DNA of 64,000 nt from Beroe forskalii. Lineage: Eukaryota; Ctenophora; Nuda; Beroida; Beroidae. Under the pieces are notes generated by a model, which was not told where the DNA came from, did no database searches, and saw only the letters and a list, made by a program, of their open reading frames with translations. A program made the position numbers and the translations under genes. The stretch covers positions 186,001 to 250,000 of the forward strand of contig WFMF01000081.1 of assembly GCA_011033025.1 (NCBI GenBank), read 5' to 3'. Shown one piece after another: positions 1 through 10,517 of the stretch. Numbering within the stretch: the stretch's first letter is position 1; each line of letters starts with the position of its first letter.

Positions 1-161
1 GATTTCTTACTGAAGTTCTTACTTTTGCTGCAAAATGATTGGTATAATTCTTTCGGTTGCTTTTATTATTTCTTTCAACTTCAATTATTATGTCTTTTAC
101 TTCTATAAGTTGAAAGGACATGTGATTTCACCAACTGCAATTCACCTGTTTTCGTTTCCAG

Positions 162-3100
162 ATATCCACGCCCACTCTACGCTGATGAACGGCTTCATGT
201 ACGGCAATGTGTACGATGACAATGATAGGTTCGAGCGCCAGGCGATATTCCCCAAGCTGCTTTGCAACAACGCCGAAGACTTCTCACTGGTATGATAGAG
301 ACCTATATTTTCCCTGAATTTCGTGCGCCATAGACTTGAATATGAAATTGGTTGTCACAAATTTCCTTTAACAAATTTCCTTTAACATCTTTTGCCGATA
401 CTTGACTTTATAATGGTTTTCGGGAAATTTGTGTAATGCTAATAATATACCACAACACTCAACAGCGCCTTGTTTTCAGGCGTTCACTTCGTTCAATAAG
501 GACGCTGTGAAGGCAGGTACAGGCCGGCGTTTCCTAGGTTCCTGCCTGAGTCCCCGGTCTAACTGTTACACTCTGGAGGTGTCCTTCTACAGCTACACCA
601 ACCAGAATAGCCAGGTTTGCTGTGGTTTGTGTGAGGAGGTGGATTGGGCCTCTGACTGTTGACACATCATCCAGTCAATGAATACAAAATCCCTTTTCAT
701 TGTGTGCTTTTTCGTGTGCTGAGTACTTTCTAGGGAGTCTGATTGTGAAAGTAAGAACGTGCTAACTTGCTCCCCCAGCTCTCCCACAATGGTATGTTTC
801 AGGTCATCCCGTACTCTGTGGACGGGTACATAGGTTTAGGACGGAACGTGGCCCGCACTTTCCTCGACTACTACGACCTCCTGCCCATCCCTCCCCCCGT
901 CCCGCCGTCCAGTCCACCGCCCCCCGTCAATAAGTCGAAACTCAAAGCCCAGCTCAGAGACGAAGTTCTGATGGTCCACAGGCAGCGATCCAATGCTAAC
1001 AAGTGAGTACGTGGTAGTGTGTTACTGCTAGAGTGTTACTGTTAGTGTGTTACTGTTAGTGTGTTACAGATCAGGTGGTTCTCGTGCGTCGACGTTGCGA
1101 CAGCTGCCTTAGGGAAACATCCTAGTTGCTATAATTTATAATAATGCTTTATAATAATGCTTTCTGCTTTTCTGAGTTTTAAATGGTGCTCCAAGACTCA
1201 ATAATTACGCTTACGACAGAGCTAAATCTTGCAGCTAGGAGTAGAAGGAACTGTTTGTAACTGTTTGTGAAGCGAAGTGACTTGAAATATCGTGTTGTTA
1301 AGCAAATTTTCCCTGTTTTAGAACCACCCTGAACACAGAAAATGGGAGAAGTTCGTCAGACCCTATTTACAAGCCAGCCTATGAAGCACAACTGTCTAAC
1401 AGGTAAAACGATGCTCGTTTTACTCCGAAGATAGTTCATTGAAGTTTTGATAATATAACCGTTCTTTTCCCTTGGAAATGTTTCATCCAAAACAACCACT
1501 ATAAATTCTTCGCTCTCGAGTTTGATATTTTTGACTTTTTGAAAATCCACCCACAAATTGTTTTGAGGAGCAATAGCCAAATCTCCATACGATACCTACT
1601 CAATACCCCTCTATCCTTTTTCCAAATTAACTCCAATACAATGCTTTGACAAGGTCCTTGTTGCAGCACGACGTCTTTGCAGAGCTATATCAAGCAGCTC
1701 CGTAGTAAAATGGCTCGGGAACTGACACAGAAACAGGCCCCAAGTCCCAGCAAGGAAATGATGTGCACACCCAATTCCACTGTCAGGTTGGTGTGAAGGA
1801 ATCAAAGGATATCTTACAGTTTCAAACTTTTACTTTCTCCGATTCTACGTTTAGGATATTCTACAGCGTATCACATAAACAATTTTATGTAGGATAATTT
1901 TAAATTATCAGATATCTCACCTTTCTGCCCCATTATCCTCATTCACTTTCACCCTCTCTCATCTTCATTCACACTCACTCACCTTCACTCACTCACCTTC
2001 ACTCACTCACCTTCACTCACCCTCACCTTCACTCACCTTCACTCACCCCATGTTCAGCCCGATGAGTAAGAAGCTGAGAGAGTTTGACCTGCTCCGCTCC
2101 CTCCCGCCTGTTAACGTGACACACCAATCATACACCACCAGAGCACGTCTCCCTGCACAGTCACCGGTGCGAACTGCAGGCGAATAACATACCAGGGGTC
2201 CCGAAAAATAGTAGATCTTCATAACTTTGGTTGTTTTTAGAGATTTTTGGGACACCCGGTACATGTTTTATTACTACACGCTAACGATTTCAACTTCAAT
2301 CAACCACTAAATCTACTTTTTTGAGAAGAATGTCTATTGATAAGATTTTCAGGATTTGGTTAAGATGATATAACATAATAATAACATAAAATCATACTCT
2401 GGTATAATAGAAATAGTAGAAATGGATAAACGCATAAATGATCGAAAACATGGAACAACTTAAAACAGTTGATAAGTTCTGTTCACACTGGAATTCTGTT
2501 AAAGAAAGTTAAAGAACATGGGGGAGCATGTCTACCGGCAGCTACAAGACTCCACCACCATATCCTCGTACACCGTAACATGGAACTCACTTCCCTCCGT
2601 CACCAGAACTGTCAGGGGCACTGTCCTGTCCGACACACAGGTCGCTCCTGTACCCCCTCCACTGCTGTACGATACCAGGTTCTGGATGTACGCGTGGTTT
2701 GTCATGGGTGTCTCCGCGTGGTCCACCAGACACTCCCCACCGCAGAGCCGAGCATTGAACTCCAGGGGGGCTATGACGGAGCTCAGACCGATGTGCGAGA
2801 AGTTGACGATCAGGTCCCTCACTTGACAGTGGGACGAGTGGGAGGAGGGGGAGGAGTGGGAGGTGGAGGAGTGGGGAGAGTGGGAGGAGGACGAGTGGGC
2901 TGAGTGGGAGGAGGAGGGGGCTGATCTGCGGGTGAGGTGGTGGGTTGTTTTCTCTCCGAACATCTGGAGGATGTGTCTTCTAGCAGAGCGAGCAGTGGGG
3001 TGCAGGATGGCAGAGTTCTTGTAATGCAGCACCAGAGCAGGGTGCTGTCTCAGGTTGAGGAGTCTGGAGACTGCTACTGTGGAAGTAACGAGGATACCAT

Positions 3101-5571
3101 GCGAACTGAGGAGCTGTTGGTATGCTGAGATAGTGATTTCTAGTTCTCTCAGACTGGGCATCTCTTGAGGGAGCTGTAGTGGGAGAGTGACAGGACGGTG
3201 TGACTGGTGTGCTGACACGTTGTACTGATACTCCACTCCCTGGATACTGATACTCAGAGTGGTATCAGCAGGGATGCTCCTGGTGTAGACAACCAGCTCC
3301 AGCTCTTGTAGATCGCCATGGGAGAAGCTGTCTGCTCTGCTGTCTACTGTTCTGTCTGCTCTGCTGTCTACTGTTCTGTCTGCTACGTTGTACGTTACAA
3401 CAACCTCGTGCTGGGATACCTCCATCCAGGAGGGTTTCTTGCTGACCCATCTGTTGGAAGCTGACTGCTGTGGAGTGTGTTTCATCAAGTCTGAGATGTG
3501 TTGAGGAACTCTGTCTCTTCTCGGAGAAGCTGGTGTGGGCAGCGTGGAGGAGGGATGCAGAGCAAAGCCTCTCTGGAGTAGGTCGCTGATCTCGTTTCCC
3601 TGAGTCGTGGTTAGAAGGAAGGAAAAGAGAAGGGTTATCATTGTAGTGTCGGAATTTAGGAAGTTGGTTGTGTTGTTGTAGATGATGTATCAGAACTGAT
3701 GATCGACCTTTACTGCTTTCAGCTTTTATACCACTTCTAATAATTCGTCATAAACTTTGACCCGTAAACTAGTTTCTGTCTGCAGATCAGACTTAGCTAG
3801 CAATAATGTCTGCAGATCACTCAGCCAGACATACGCATTATGTCTACTGTCTCTGTCACCTGCATCTCCCATATCCCTGGACCTGTCTCACATTTCGTCA
3901 TATCTTGTTCAGAATATGTGGTTTCGTCACAAGAACTGATGGAACGCAACTCTTGTGACGGAACACGATTCTTGTGATAGGTTTAACGAGCAATGTTCGT
4001 CACCTGACCTCGAGTGTTTGGATTGGTTCGTCACCTGACCTCGAGTGTTTGGATTGGTTCGTCATGTTACCTTCCATTGTTTCGATTGGTTTGTTGAGCA
4101 ATAACACACTCTATTGTTTACCAATGAAATGTCTAGACTTTTTGACGAGATTCTTGCTTAGGATGATGTAATTGTGCTTATGTCAGTGAAATAACGTAAA
4201 TAAGATTTACCGATGAAATTCTTAATACCGCTATAGAAAGACTTGAGGGCATTTTTGCGTGGCTATGGATCACAGCTTCAGTCATTCTGAAGTCAATCAT
4301 TGCAAAAATATGTACACTCCAACATCATACTAGTACTATGATAAGGAAAAATTTATGATCAGTAGTCCACCAATCTAATCTTGTTTACTGTTTAGAAACA
4401 AAACCTTAAAATAAAGCTGGTATATGACAAGCAGCCCCACCCCAAACAAGTCTCAGAACTTAAAACGTCAGGCCCCTAACTCACGTGAGGTCTGGTAACA
4501 AACAGTTAAACCTCAGGCCCCTAACTCACGTGAGGTCTGGTAACTAACCGTAAAACCCCAGGCCCGTAACTCACGTGTGGTCTGGTAACTAACCGTAAAA
4601 CCCCAGGCCCCTTACTCACGTGAGGTCTGGTAACTAACCGTAAAACCCCAGGTCTAATTTGAGGTCTGGTAACTAACCGTAAAACCCCAGGCCCGTAACT
4701 CACGTGTGGTCTGGTAACTAACCGTAAAACCCCAGGCCCCTTATCACGTGAGGTCTGGTAACTAACCGTAAAACCCCAGGCCCCCTATTACAGGTCTAAT
4801 TTGAGGTCTGGTAACTAACCGTAAAACCCCAGACCCCTATTACAGGTCTAATTTGAGGTCTGGTAACTAACCGTAAAACCCCAGGCCCCCGTGCAGGTCC
4901 CAGCTGACGCAGATGCTGAGTGCGAGCAGCCCCGTGAACGGAGTCCCCGCGGCCCCCACCTCGCCCCAGAACCTTCTGAGTCCGCGGGGCAGCCACATCA
5001 GACACTTGGAGGACAGTCTCTCAGCGGGACAGGTGATAACCACGTTATTACACTTCAGAACACGTTAAGCTTTTTAAAAATCTCTCTGAAGTTTTCATCT
5101 GTCTCTATCATACATTTACCTGATTTTAACGCATATGTGTCTTCAAAGGTCGAAAACAACAGGTTGAAAAGTAGGTCGAAAAGAAGGTTGAAAGGACATG
5201 TAGAATGTAACTGTGCCCCAGTCTGGATGGTTTTCACAACAGGAACTATCTATATCTTTTCCTCATCTCTCTTGAAGATTGAAAGCATGATCTGCAATTT
5301 CCAAGCCAAGAAGGGTCTTTATTGAGCCCTTTCTACCTACCTTTCAACCTACTTTTCGACCTGTTGCTTTCAACCTATGAGCACACATATCAGTTATTGC
5401 TGGTAAAGTAGCTGATAAAAGCTAGTGAAGTTTATCTCACCTCAGGGCCGGAGACCAGACCCAGAGCCCCTGGAGGCCCTGCCGAGCACCGGACTCCCCA
5501 AACCACGGACTCAGGAACCCTCAAAGTACTCGAACTACCTGCTCAACCCACTTCAGCATGAGGAAGACTAG
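162..5571 (+). CDS. AGBL4: Cytosolic carboxypeptidase 6-like (AGBL4/CCP6), C-terminal part, 8 exons
   Basis: Exons read as 162-289, 480-614, 803-1002, 1322-1402, 1667-1786, 2058-2166, 4904-5032 and 5446-5571 (TAG stop). All have AG/GT borders and all phases join. The first three exons encode the end of an M14D peptidase domain very like CCP6: DIHAHSTLMNGFMYGN (the His is the family's third zinc ligand), FPKLLCNNAEDFS, KAGTGRRFLG, YTLEVSFYSY (catalytic Glu in TLE) and LGRNVARTFLDYYDLLP. CCP6-type enzymes trim glutamates from polyglutamylated tubulin and other proteins in the cytosol and cilia. After the domain come a proline-rich stretch (PIPPPVPPSSPPPPV) and about 190 residues of Ser/Pro/Arg-rich tail ending QHEEDstop, which I do not recognise. 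The N-terminus and first zinc ligands lie left of the window. The weakest junction is 2166/4904; GTGCGA is a modest donor and other acceptors lie nearby. The 2.7-kb intron there holds a TGF-beta gene on the other strand. AATAAA-like signals lie near 6012. Confidence 0.9.
1015..1065. repeat. Short tandem repeat around GTGTTACTGTTA
   Basis: Three to four imperfect copies of a roughly 15-base unit directly after the donor site of the third AGBL4 exon. Confidence 0.6.
1920..2050. repeat. Pyrimidine-rich CACTCACCTT microsatellite
   Basis: Repeated CTCACTCACCTTCA units end directly at the acceptor of AGBL4 exon 2058-2166, so the array forms its polypyrimidine tract. Confidence 0.8.
2266..2273 (-). 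terminator. Candidate polyadenylation signal for the TGF-beta gene
   Basis: The plus strand reads TTTATT at about 2267, giving AATAAA on the minus strand some 260 bases past the stop codon at 2532. Position and orientation fit, but only the hexamer supports it. Confidence 0.3.
2532..3641 (-). CDS. TGF-beta/BMP-family ligand precursor lacking the dimer cysteine
   Basis: Uninterrupted 369-residue frame. It starts with a signal peptide (MITLLFSFLLTTTQG), then a propeptide of about 220 residues, dibasic sites near residues 220 (RSARR) and 239 (LTRR), a Ser/His low-complexity linker, and a 98-residue C-terminal cystine-knot domain beginning at C272. The domain carries CGGEC (the family CxGxC), an NFSHIGLSSVIAP stretch matching the usual DFxxIGWxxWIxAP, TNHAYIQNLV, and the terminal YEDMVVESCSCR. 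It holds six cysteines: the knot is complete, but the usual CC is ATC, so the cysteine that links ligand dimers is absent, as in Lefty, GDF3, GDF9 and BMP15. The otherwise conserved Trp residues are also missing. The gene sits antisense within an AGBL4 intron and has its own TATA/Inr. A short in-frame duplication (DRTVDSRA twice) lies near residues 85-100. The BMP versus TGF-beta subfamily is not clear. It is secreted and presumably signals through Ser/Thr kinase receptors (inference). Confidence 0.9.
   Translation of the reverse strand: MITLLFSFLLTTTQGNEISDLLQRGFALHPSSTLPTPASPRRDRVPQHISDLMKHTPQQSASNRWVSKKPSWMEVSQHEVVVTYNVADRTVDSRADRTVDSRADSFSHGDLQELELVVYTRSIPADTTLSISIQGVEYQYNVSAHQSHRPVTLPLQLPQEMPSLRELEITISAYQQLLSSHGILVTSTVAVSRLLNLRQHPALVLHYKNSAILHPTARSARRHILQMFGEKTTHHLTRRSAPSSSHSAHSSSSHSPHSSTSHSSPSSHSSHCQVRDLIVNFSHIGLSSVIAPLEFNARLCGGECLVDHAETPMTNHAYIQNLVSYSSGGGTGATCVSDRTVPLTVLVTEGSEFHVTVYEDMVVESCSCR
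3691..3732 (-). promoter_or_regulatory. TATA/Inr core promoter of the nested TGF-beta gene
   Basis: On the minus strand TATAAAAG (3723-3730) is followed about 30 bases later by TCAGTTC (3693-3699), a match to the animal initiator YYANWYY. The start codon lies about 55 bases further on, at 3641. The spacing is that of a canonical focused promoter. Confidence 0.6.
4470..4885. repeat. 45/52-bp minisatellite in the last large AGBL4 intron
   Basis: GGTCTGGTAAC recurs at 4489, 4534, 4579, 4624, 4663, 4708, 4752, 4805 and 4857, a unit of 45 bases with 39- and 52-base variants. Units carry CTCACGTGAG (an E-box palindrome) and AACCCCAG. The array runs into the acceptor region of the exon at 4904. Confidence 0.9.
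5133..5390. mobile_element. MITE family A, full copy (about 258 bp)
   Basis: The ends are inverted copies about 45 bases long: ATATGTGT-CTTCAAAGGTCG on the left and, reverse-complemented on the right, ATATGTGTGCTCATAGGTTG, then CAACAGG and GAAAAGTAGG on both sides. It lies in the last AGBL4 intron. Related copies are at 51945-52200 and 54430-54690, with an end fragment at about 10690. Confidence 0.8.
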
Positions 5572-6544
5572 TGGGGCCTGTTGGTTGTGTGTGGTGTGCA
5601 AATGGGACTTCGTGAGTTGTATTCAGAGGGATGGAAGTTACCAGAGGGAGTGAGGTTACCAGAAGAGGGAATCACAACTTCGTGAGATTGGTGATGAGAG
5701 TTCGAGCTTTGAACAATGTACTGTAGTGCTGATAATTTTATTTAGTCAGATAGAAGTGGATATATCTCAAGATGTTAAATGTGAAAACTGAGCAGAAAGT
5801 AGGAAAAGAATTAAACTAGTTATTTATAAGTTTATAGAATTAAGTTGGTATGGGATATTCAGTTAACATGACCTAATGAATGGAGTTCTTAATAGCAATA
5901 TTCAAAAAACACTTCTCATCTCAACGGTTTCTCCTTTGAATTTATATGTGAAACGTAGACCGTGTAGTTGATATATTTTCATCTTCTGGTGGTTTAGGTG
6001 ACTTATTTTGTAAATAAACTGTTAGATAGCTGTCGATACATGTAAATAGTATACATTCTTTACCGATCTACCTATATCTATACCAATACCTTATGGGCCC
6101 TTTAATTTAAGCGGCTTTTTAAGCGGTCCTCATTTTCATAATCTCAATTTATCCGACCCCAAGACCAATTTTGCATTGTTTATAAACCATATTTAACTGG
6201 ACCCTTGGAACAAATTTTCTCATAGTTGTCACTGGCACCTTATGACAAAATTTACCAAATATACTATTTGGATTTTGGTCCAAATAATCTGACCTTTTAA
6301 ATTAACCTGGCCACAATTTAAACCGGTTCTTTGGCGACCAAAATTGAAAGTTTATTTCAATCAAAATGAATAAATATTCTTGGGCCGATATGATAGGTTG
6401 GGCTTTAGATACCTGCCTAAAAGATTTTTCTAAACTAAAATATTTTGATACATTTAGCAGGGGCTATGAATATGATAATGATTTAACGTACCGAAAGTTA
6501 AATCATAAATTATAAAATATCAAGATATTCCGATATATCATTGT
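5572..6544. other. AGBL4 3' UTR and intergenic sequence
   Basis: AT-rich, with no credible long frame. AATAAAC near 6012 is the best polyadenylation candidate for AGBL4. I see no other feature. Confidence 0.5.
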
Positions 6545-7068
6545 TAGGTAGCCGTCACATATTACGTCATCACCCGACCCGGGGGAGGGGGTTTTCAAAT
6601 GCTGACAGGTGATGACAGGGGGGAGGGAGGGGGTTTGAGGTTTGCTGACGGTCAGCAAAAATGAATAATTTTTTATTTACGATTGCGAACTTTTTCGTTC
6701 ACAATATTTTGTTTTGGAGTACCCATTTCATTTCTGCAATATGATATCTATGTTTCCGAACTAACTGGCTACGTGAAAGGCCATTTTATGATTGGATGAG
6801 GTTCTTCTATTACAATTCGAAACAATTTTTGCTTGTTTTAAACGAGTTTAAGAATATGAAACACACCACACGTTCATGATTGATATTTTATGTCTGTTGT
6901 TTCGATTTGAAATTTGTTTTGAAAAAGGAGGGGGGTTTGGTCAATGCTGACGTCAGCATGGGGGAGGGGGTCAGCCAATGATGACAAATGATATTGACAG
7001 ACGGGGGGGGGGGGGGGGTTGAAAATGGGATAAAAAGTGATGACGTAATATGTGACGGCTCCCTTACC
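6545..7068. mobile_element. MITE family B, full copy (about 520 bp)
   Basis: The left end AGCCGTCACATATTACGTCA (about 6550) is mirrored by TGACGTAATATGTGACGGCT (about 7040-7060). Subterminal sequence holds runs of G and TGCTGACGTCAGCA. A second, diverged copy is at 51050-51455. There is no coding capacity. Confidence 0.85.
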
Positions 7069-7071
7069 TAT

Positions 7072-7098
7072 TGTCAGACGTTGTCTGACCCCTTCGCC
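7072..7098. repeat. Hairpin repeat GTCAGRCGTTGYCTGAC
   Basis: GTCAGACGTTGTCTGAC followed by CCCTTCGC. The same motif occurs at 52477-52503 and inverted at about 56598-56635. Confidence 0.6.
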
Positions 7099-7206
7099 TT
7101 CGACAATTGTTACCATCGTGGGATCATATGTTCTTGTTCAGTGTTAAAGTTAATATTTGTATATTTGAACCCATTAGCTAAGTTTTTGTGATCACTTCTC
7201 AATTTT

Positions 7207-7375
7207 AGCTTAATAAGGGATCATTCAATCAATATTTGGCCATTTTCAACCCCCGCCTCCTCCCCCTCGTAATCAAACTTAATCAAAGCCCAACCCTCCT
7301 CTCTTGAGGAGAATATTACGTAATCAAGTCCCTATCCCCCTCGATGATAACGTAATATATGAAGGATCCCATACT
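7207..7375. mobile_element. Short element related to family B
   Basis: AGGGATCATTCAATCAATAT on the left and ATATATGAAGGATCCC on the right form imperfect inverted ends around pyrimidine-rich sequence containing TATTACGTAATC. About 165 bases, apparently non-coding. Confidence 0.45.
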
Positions 7376-9223
7376 AACCATTTTATGGCCCTGGATATAT
7401 GTCAACATTTTTCCAAAAATTTGTTCCGATCCTTTTGTCGATAGAATCGCCATTGATCGATAATCACGCGCGCGCGGCGCGCGTCATGCATGTCAAATCA
7501 CGAGTCAAATTCATTAAAATGTAGGGCCTTTCATCACGCGAATGTCGTTTGGTCTCGCGCGTTCCTGCTAAATTTTAACGAATTTGACAAAAAAATTTAT
7601 GAGCGGAAAAGAAATTTTGAGAAAAACAATCAAACCCTTTTCGAAAAGCGGTTATTCCAACGGTGTAGGCCCATAATAGCTCGGAATGGCCAACGCAATT
7701 TATCTCATCCGACGTCCCAGACTTACAATATGGGCCCTAAATATACAGCAATGTTAAACCATGATTCACAAAATTCTCAGTGACTGAAATTCCAGAAACT
7801 CTAGGCTGCTCAGGTGTGCAGACAAACTCCACGTCGGAGCAAACATTGCGTTTTCGAGACAGTAGCGAACACTTCAAGATCGGCATTATTCAGATCCATG
7901 TGGTAAATGGCAATGTTTCAGTGGAACCACTGTTTAGGATAGCAGTTTGAGTTGGGGGTTATTCCTTATTATGGTTATCGTTAAAGTACATTGCGCACGT
8001 GCAATGTTATGCCAGAGATAAGTTTTACCAAGCAGGGTCATACAGGTATGTCTGCTCATAGCTCGAAATCAACACTTCGAAAAGTGGATGAGAAGGGCAG
8101 TTAGAGAGGGTTCGACAATCGACAAAGACTTACAAACTCATCTCCAAGACAGTCGAAGCAGGGAGAGATAGTTCCTGAAGAATAAGCACGGGCTAGGACC
8201 AACAATGCTCAGTTCTCTCAACGGACAATGACTTCTCTATTTTTTCCTGTTCCCAATCGCGTTTTTGTTTTACAAAAAGGCATTGAGAAAAGGTTAGCAG
8301 AGATCGTGTTTTGTGGGGGTTGTGTGCATACTACCTTTATGCGTACTGTTAAATCTGAAATAGGTGGTGGTGTGTCGTCGTGGTGGTGGTTGGTACATTT
8401 TCATGCATCCAACTGCTCCTTTATAATATCACTCGCGTCAGAGTAGCTTGGTGTAGTTGCATCCTTTGCATTTTGGGCTGCAAGTAGCTAACAGCGTTGT
8501 AGGTATTTGGGTTCAATGCTCTGTTCATTCTGATGTTCAAATTAATTCTTTCTCAAAAATTAAGTTCAATTCTTTAATCATAAAATCAAACCTTTATCAA
8601 TTTTCAGGCAATTAATCAAATAATTGATAGGATTTCAATCACATAGTCATTTGGCCTTCTTTATTAGTAGCGGGCAATTCGGGAAAATTTCAATTTGGAC
8701 AGTGTTATCAAATCAGTTATGAATGATCTAAAGAATTGACTAGAGGAAAGAAAGACATGAGAGTTTGTCTCGGTTCATGATTGATCATATATCTGAATCT
8801 TTTATCTTAATCTTGGTCAGTAATCATATTGTGTATCTCGATCTTGAGAATCAATCAAGGCGGGGTAAAATAATAGCGAACATTGCAATGGTTTGATATC
8901 TGCAACGCAGCACATAAGAAACGTAACGCGTAACGAAAATGGTGATCATAGTTATGAAACTCTGAACGGCGCGCAACCAAACGAATCTTCAGAGTTCTAC
9001 GAAATGGCGGGAACACGCGCGCGATCATTTGGCACGTGGAACGAAATCGCCCACGTGATATTTTATCTGCGCGCGTTAATTCAAACTTGTACGTAGGCGA
9101 GGGAAATATATAGAGCCTGCATAATGAGGAATATTTATAAAATTGATTCAATGATGTTAGTATTGCGATGTGACACTAATTTGATACAAGAAGCGCGATT
9201 GTATCATGATTTGGAAGGTCACT
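7376..9223. other. Intergenic region without a recognisable gene
   Basis: The frames at 7490-7783 and 8855-9151 show no domain, signal peptide or splice context. GC-rich knots stand at 7447-7480 (CGCGCGCGGCGCGCG) and 8960-9080 in otherwise AT-rich DNA. I see nothing else in it. Confidence 0.4.
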
Positions 9224-9227
9224 TTAA

Positions 9228-10513
9228 GGGGGTTCAAGCCAAATTTTTGGGAAAACACGTTTCTGAGATAACGGTTGACCCAAAAGGTATACCCGTGGGC
9301 CAACTTTTTGGCCAGGTTTGGTACCCCCAGACCCACTGGCGCCGCCTTGGCGCCATGCCCAAATATGGGCACAAAATGGGCATATTTTTTCAAAAGCAAC
9401 TTGGGCGGGATCTGTGGTGTGCAATCGATAGATAATGGTCTCTTGAGTTACCATAAAAAATTTGAAGTCGATATCTCAAAAAATGGCTGAGTTATGGTCG
9501 AAAAACGTATGCCCATATATGGGCATACGCGCGTCGCGCAAGCCAATTCTGGCCCATAACTTGGGCAAATATCAATATTTTTGAATGAAACCAACTTAAT
9601 TCGATAAGTAGCGTTACATTATGTATTCTCTGCAAGTTTGGGCTTGATTGCTGCTAAAATGGCGATTTGAGGTCCAAAAAACCTCTAAAAAACCACAAAA
9701 TCGCCATTTTCTCAGTTCGCGTTTTTACCAAAGTGCACTTTACTCAAACGCTTATAACTTCGGCTACGATTGATATTTTTGCATAATTGAAACTAGACTA
9801 AATTCCTCAGATACAAATGGACTCGGATTTTGGGTTAGGCCTTCAAAAAATTTTTGGCGCCAAAAGCGCCAAATTTTTTGTAAAAATTTGGCGCTTTTGG
9901 CGCCAAAATTTTGAAGGCCTAACTCAAAATCCGGCTCCATTTGTATCTGAGGAATTTAGTCTAGTTTCACGTAAAAAGAATTATGCAAAATATCAATCGT
10001 AGCCGAAGTTATAAGCGTTTGAATAAAGTGCACTTTGGAAAAACGTAAACTGAAAATGGCGATTTTTGTGGTTTTTAGAGGTTTTTGGACCTCAAATCGC
10101 CATTTTAGCAGCAATCCCAAACACAGAGAATACATAATTTAACGCTACTATCGAATAAAGTTGGTTTCAAAAATATTGATATTTGCAGTTATGGGCCAAA
10201 ATTGAAAGCGACGTGCGTATGCCCATATATGGGCATGCGTTTTCGGCCATAACTCGGTCATTTTTTGAGATATCGACTTAAATTTTTTATGGTAACTCGG
10301 GGACTATTATCTATCGATTGCACACCTCAGATCCGCCCAAGTTGCTTTTTGAAAAATATGCCCATTTTTGTGCCCATATTTGGGCATGGCGCCACTGGCG
10401 GCGCCAGTGGGTCTGAGTACCAAACCTGGCCAAAAGTTGGCCCACTTTGGGTATACCTTTTGGGTCAACCGTTATCTGTAAACGTGTTTTCCAAAAATTA
10501 CTTGAACCCCCCC
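9228..10513. mobile_element. 1.29-kb foldback element flanked by TTAA
   Basis: Two arms of about 640 bases are near-perfect reverse complements meeting at about 9880 (GCGCCAAATTTTTTG / TAAAAATTTGGCGC). The outer ends read TTAA-GGGGGTTCAAG and CTTGAACCCCCCC-TTAA, with TTAA at 9224-9227 and 10514-10517. Each arm also holds smaller palindromes, such as TATGCCCATATATGGGCATA. There is no coding capacity, and frames inside are mirror images of one another. TTAA duplications are typical of piggyBac-type insertion. Confidence 0.9.
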
Positions 10514-10517
10514 TTAA

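Noticed and set aside
2469..2903. Plus-strand frames of 102 and 144 codons
   Set aside because: Antisense shadows of the TGF-beta mature domain; the Gly/Val run is the complement of its Ser/His linker.
4521..5005. Minus-strand frames repeating GVLRLVTRP
   Set aside because: Translation of the 45-bp minisatellite.
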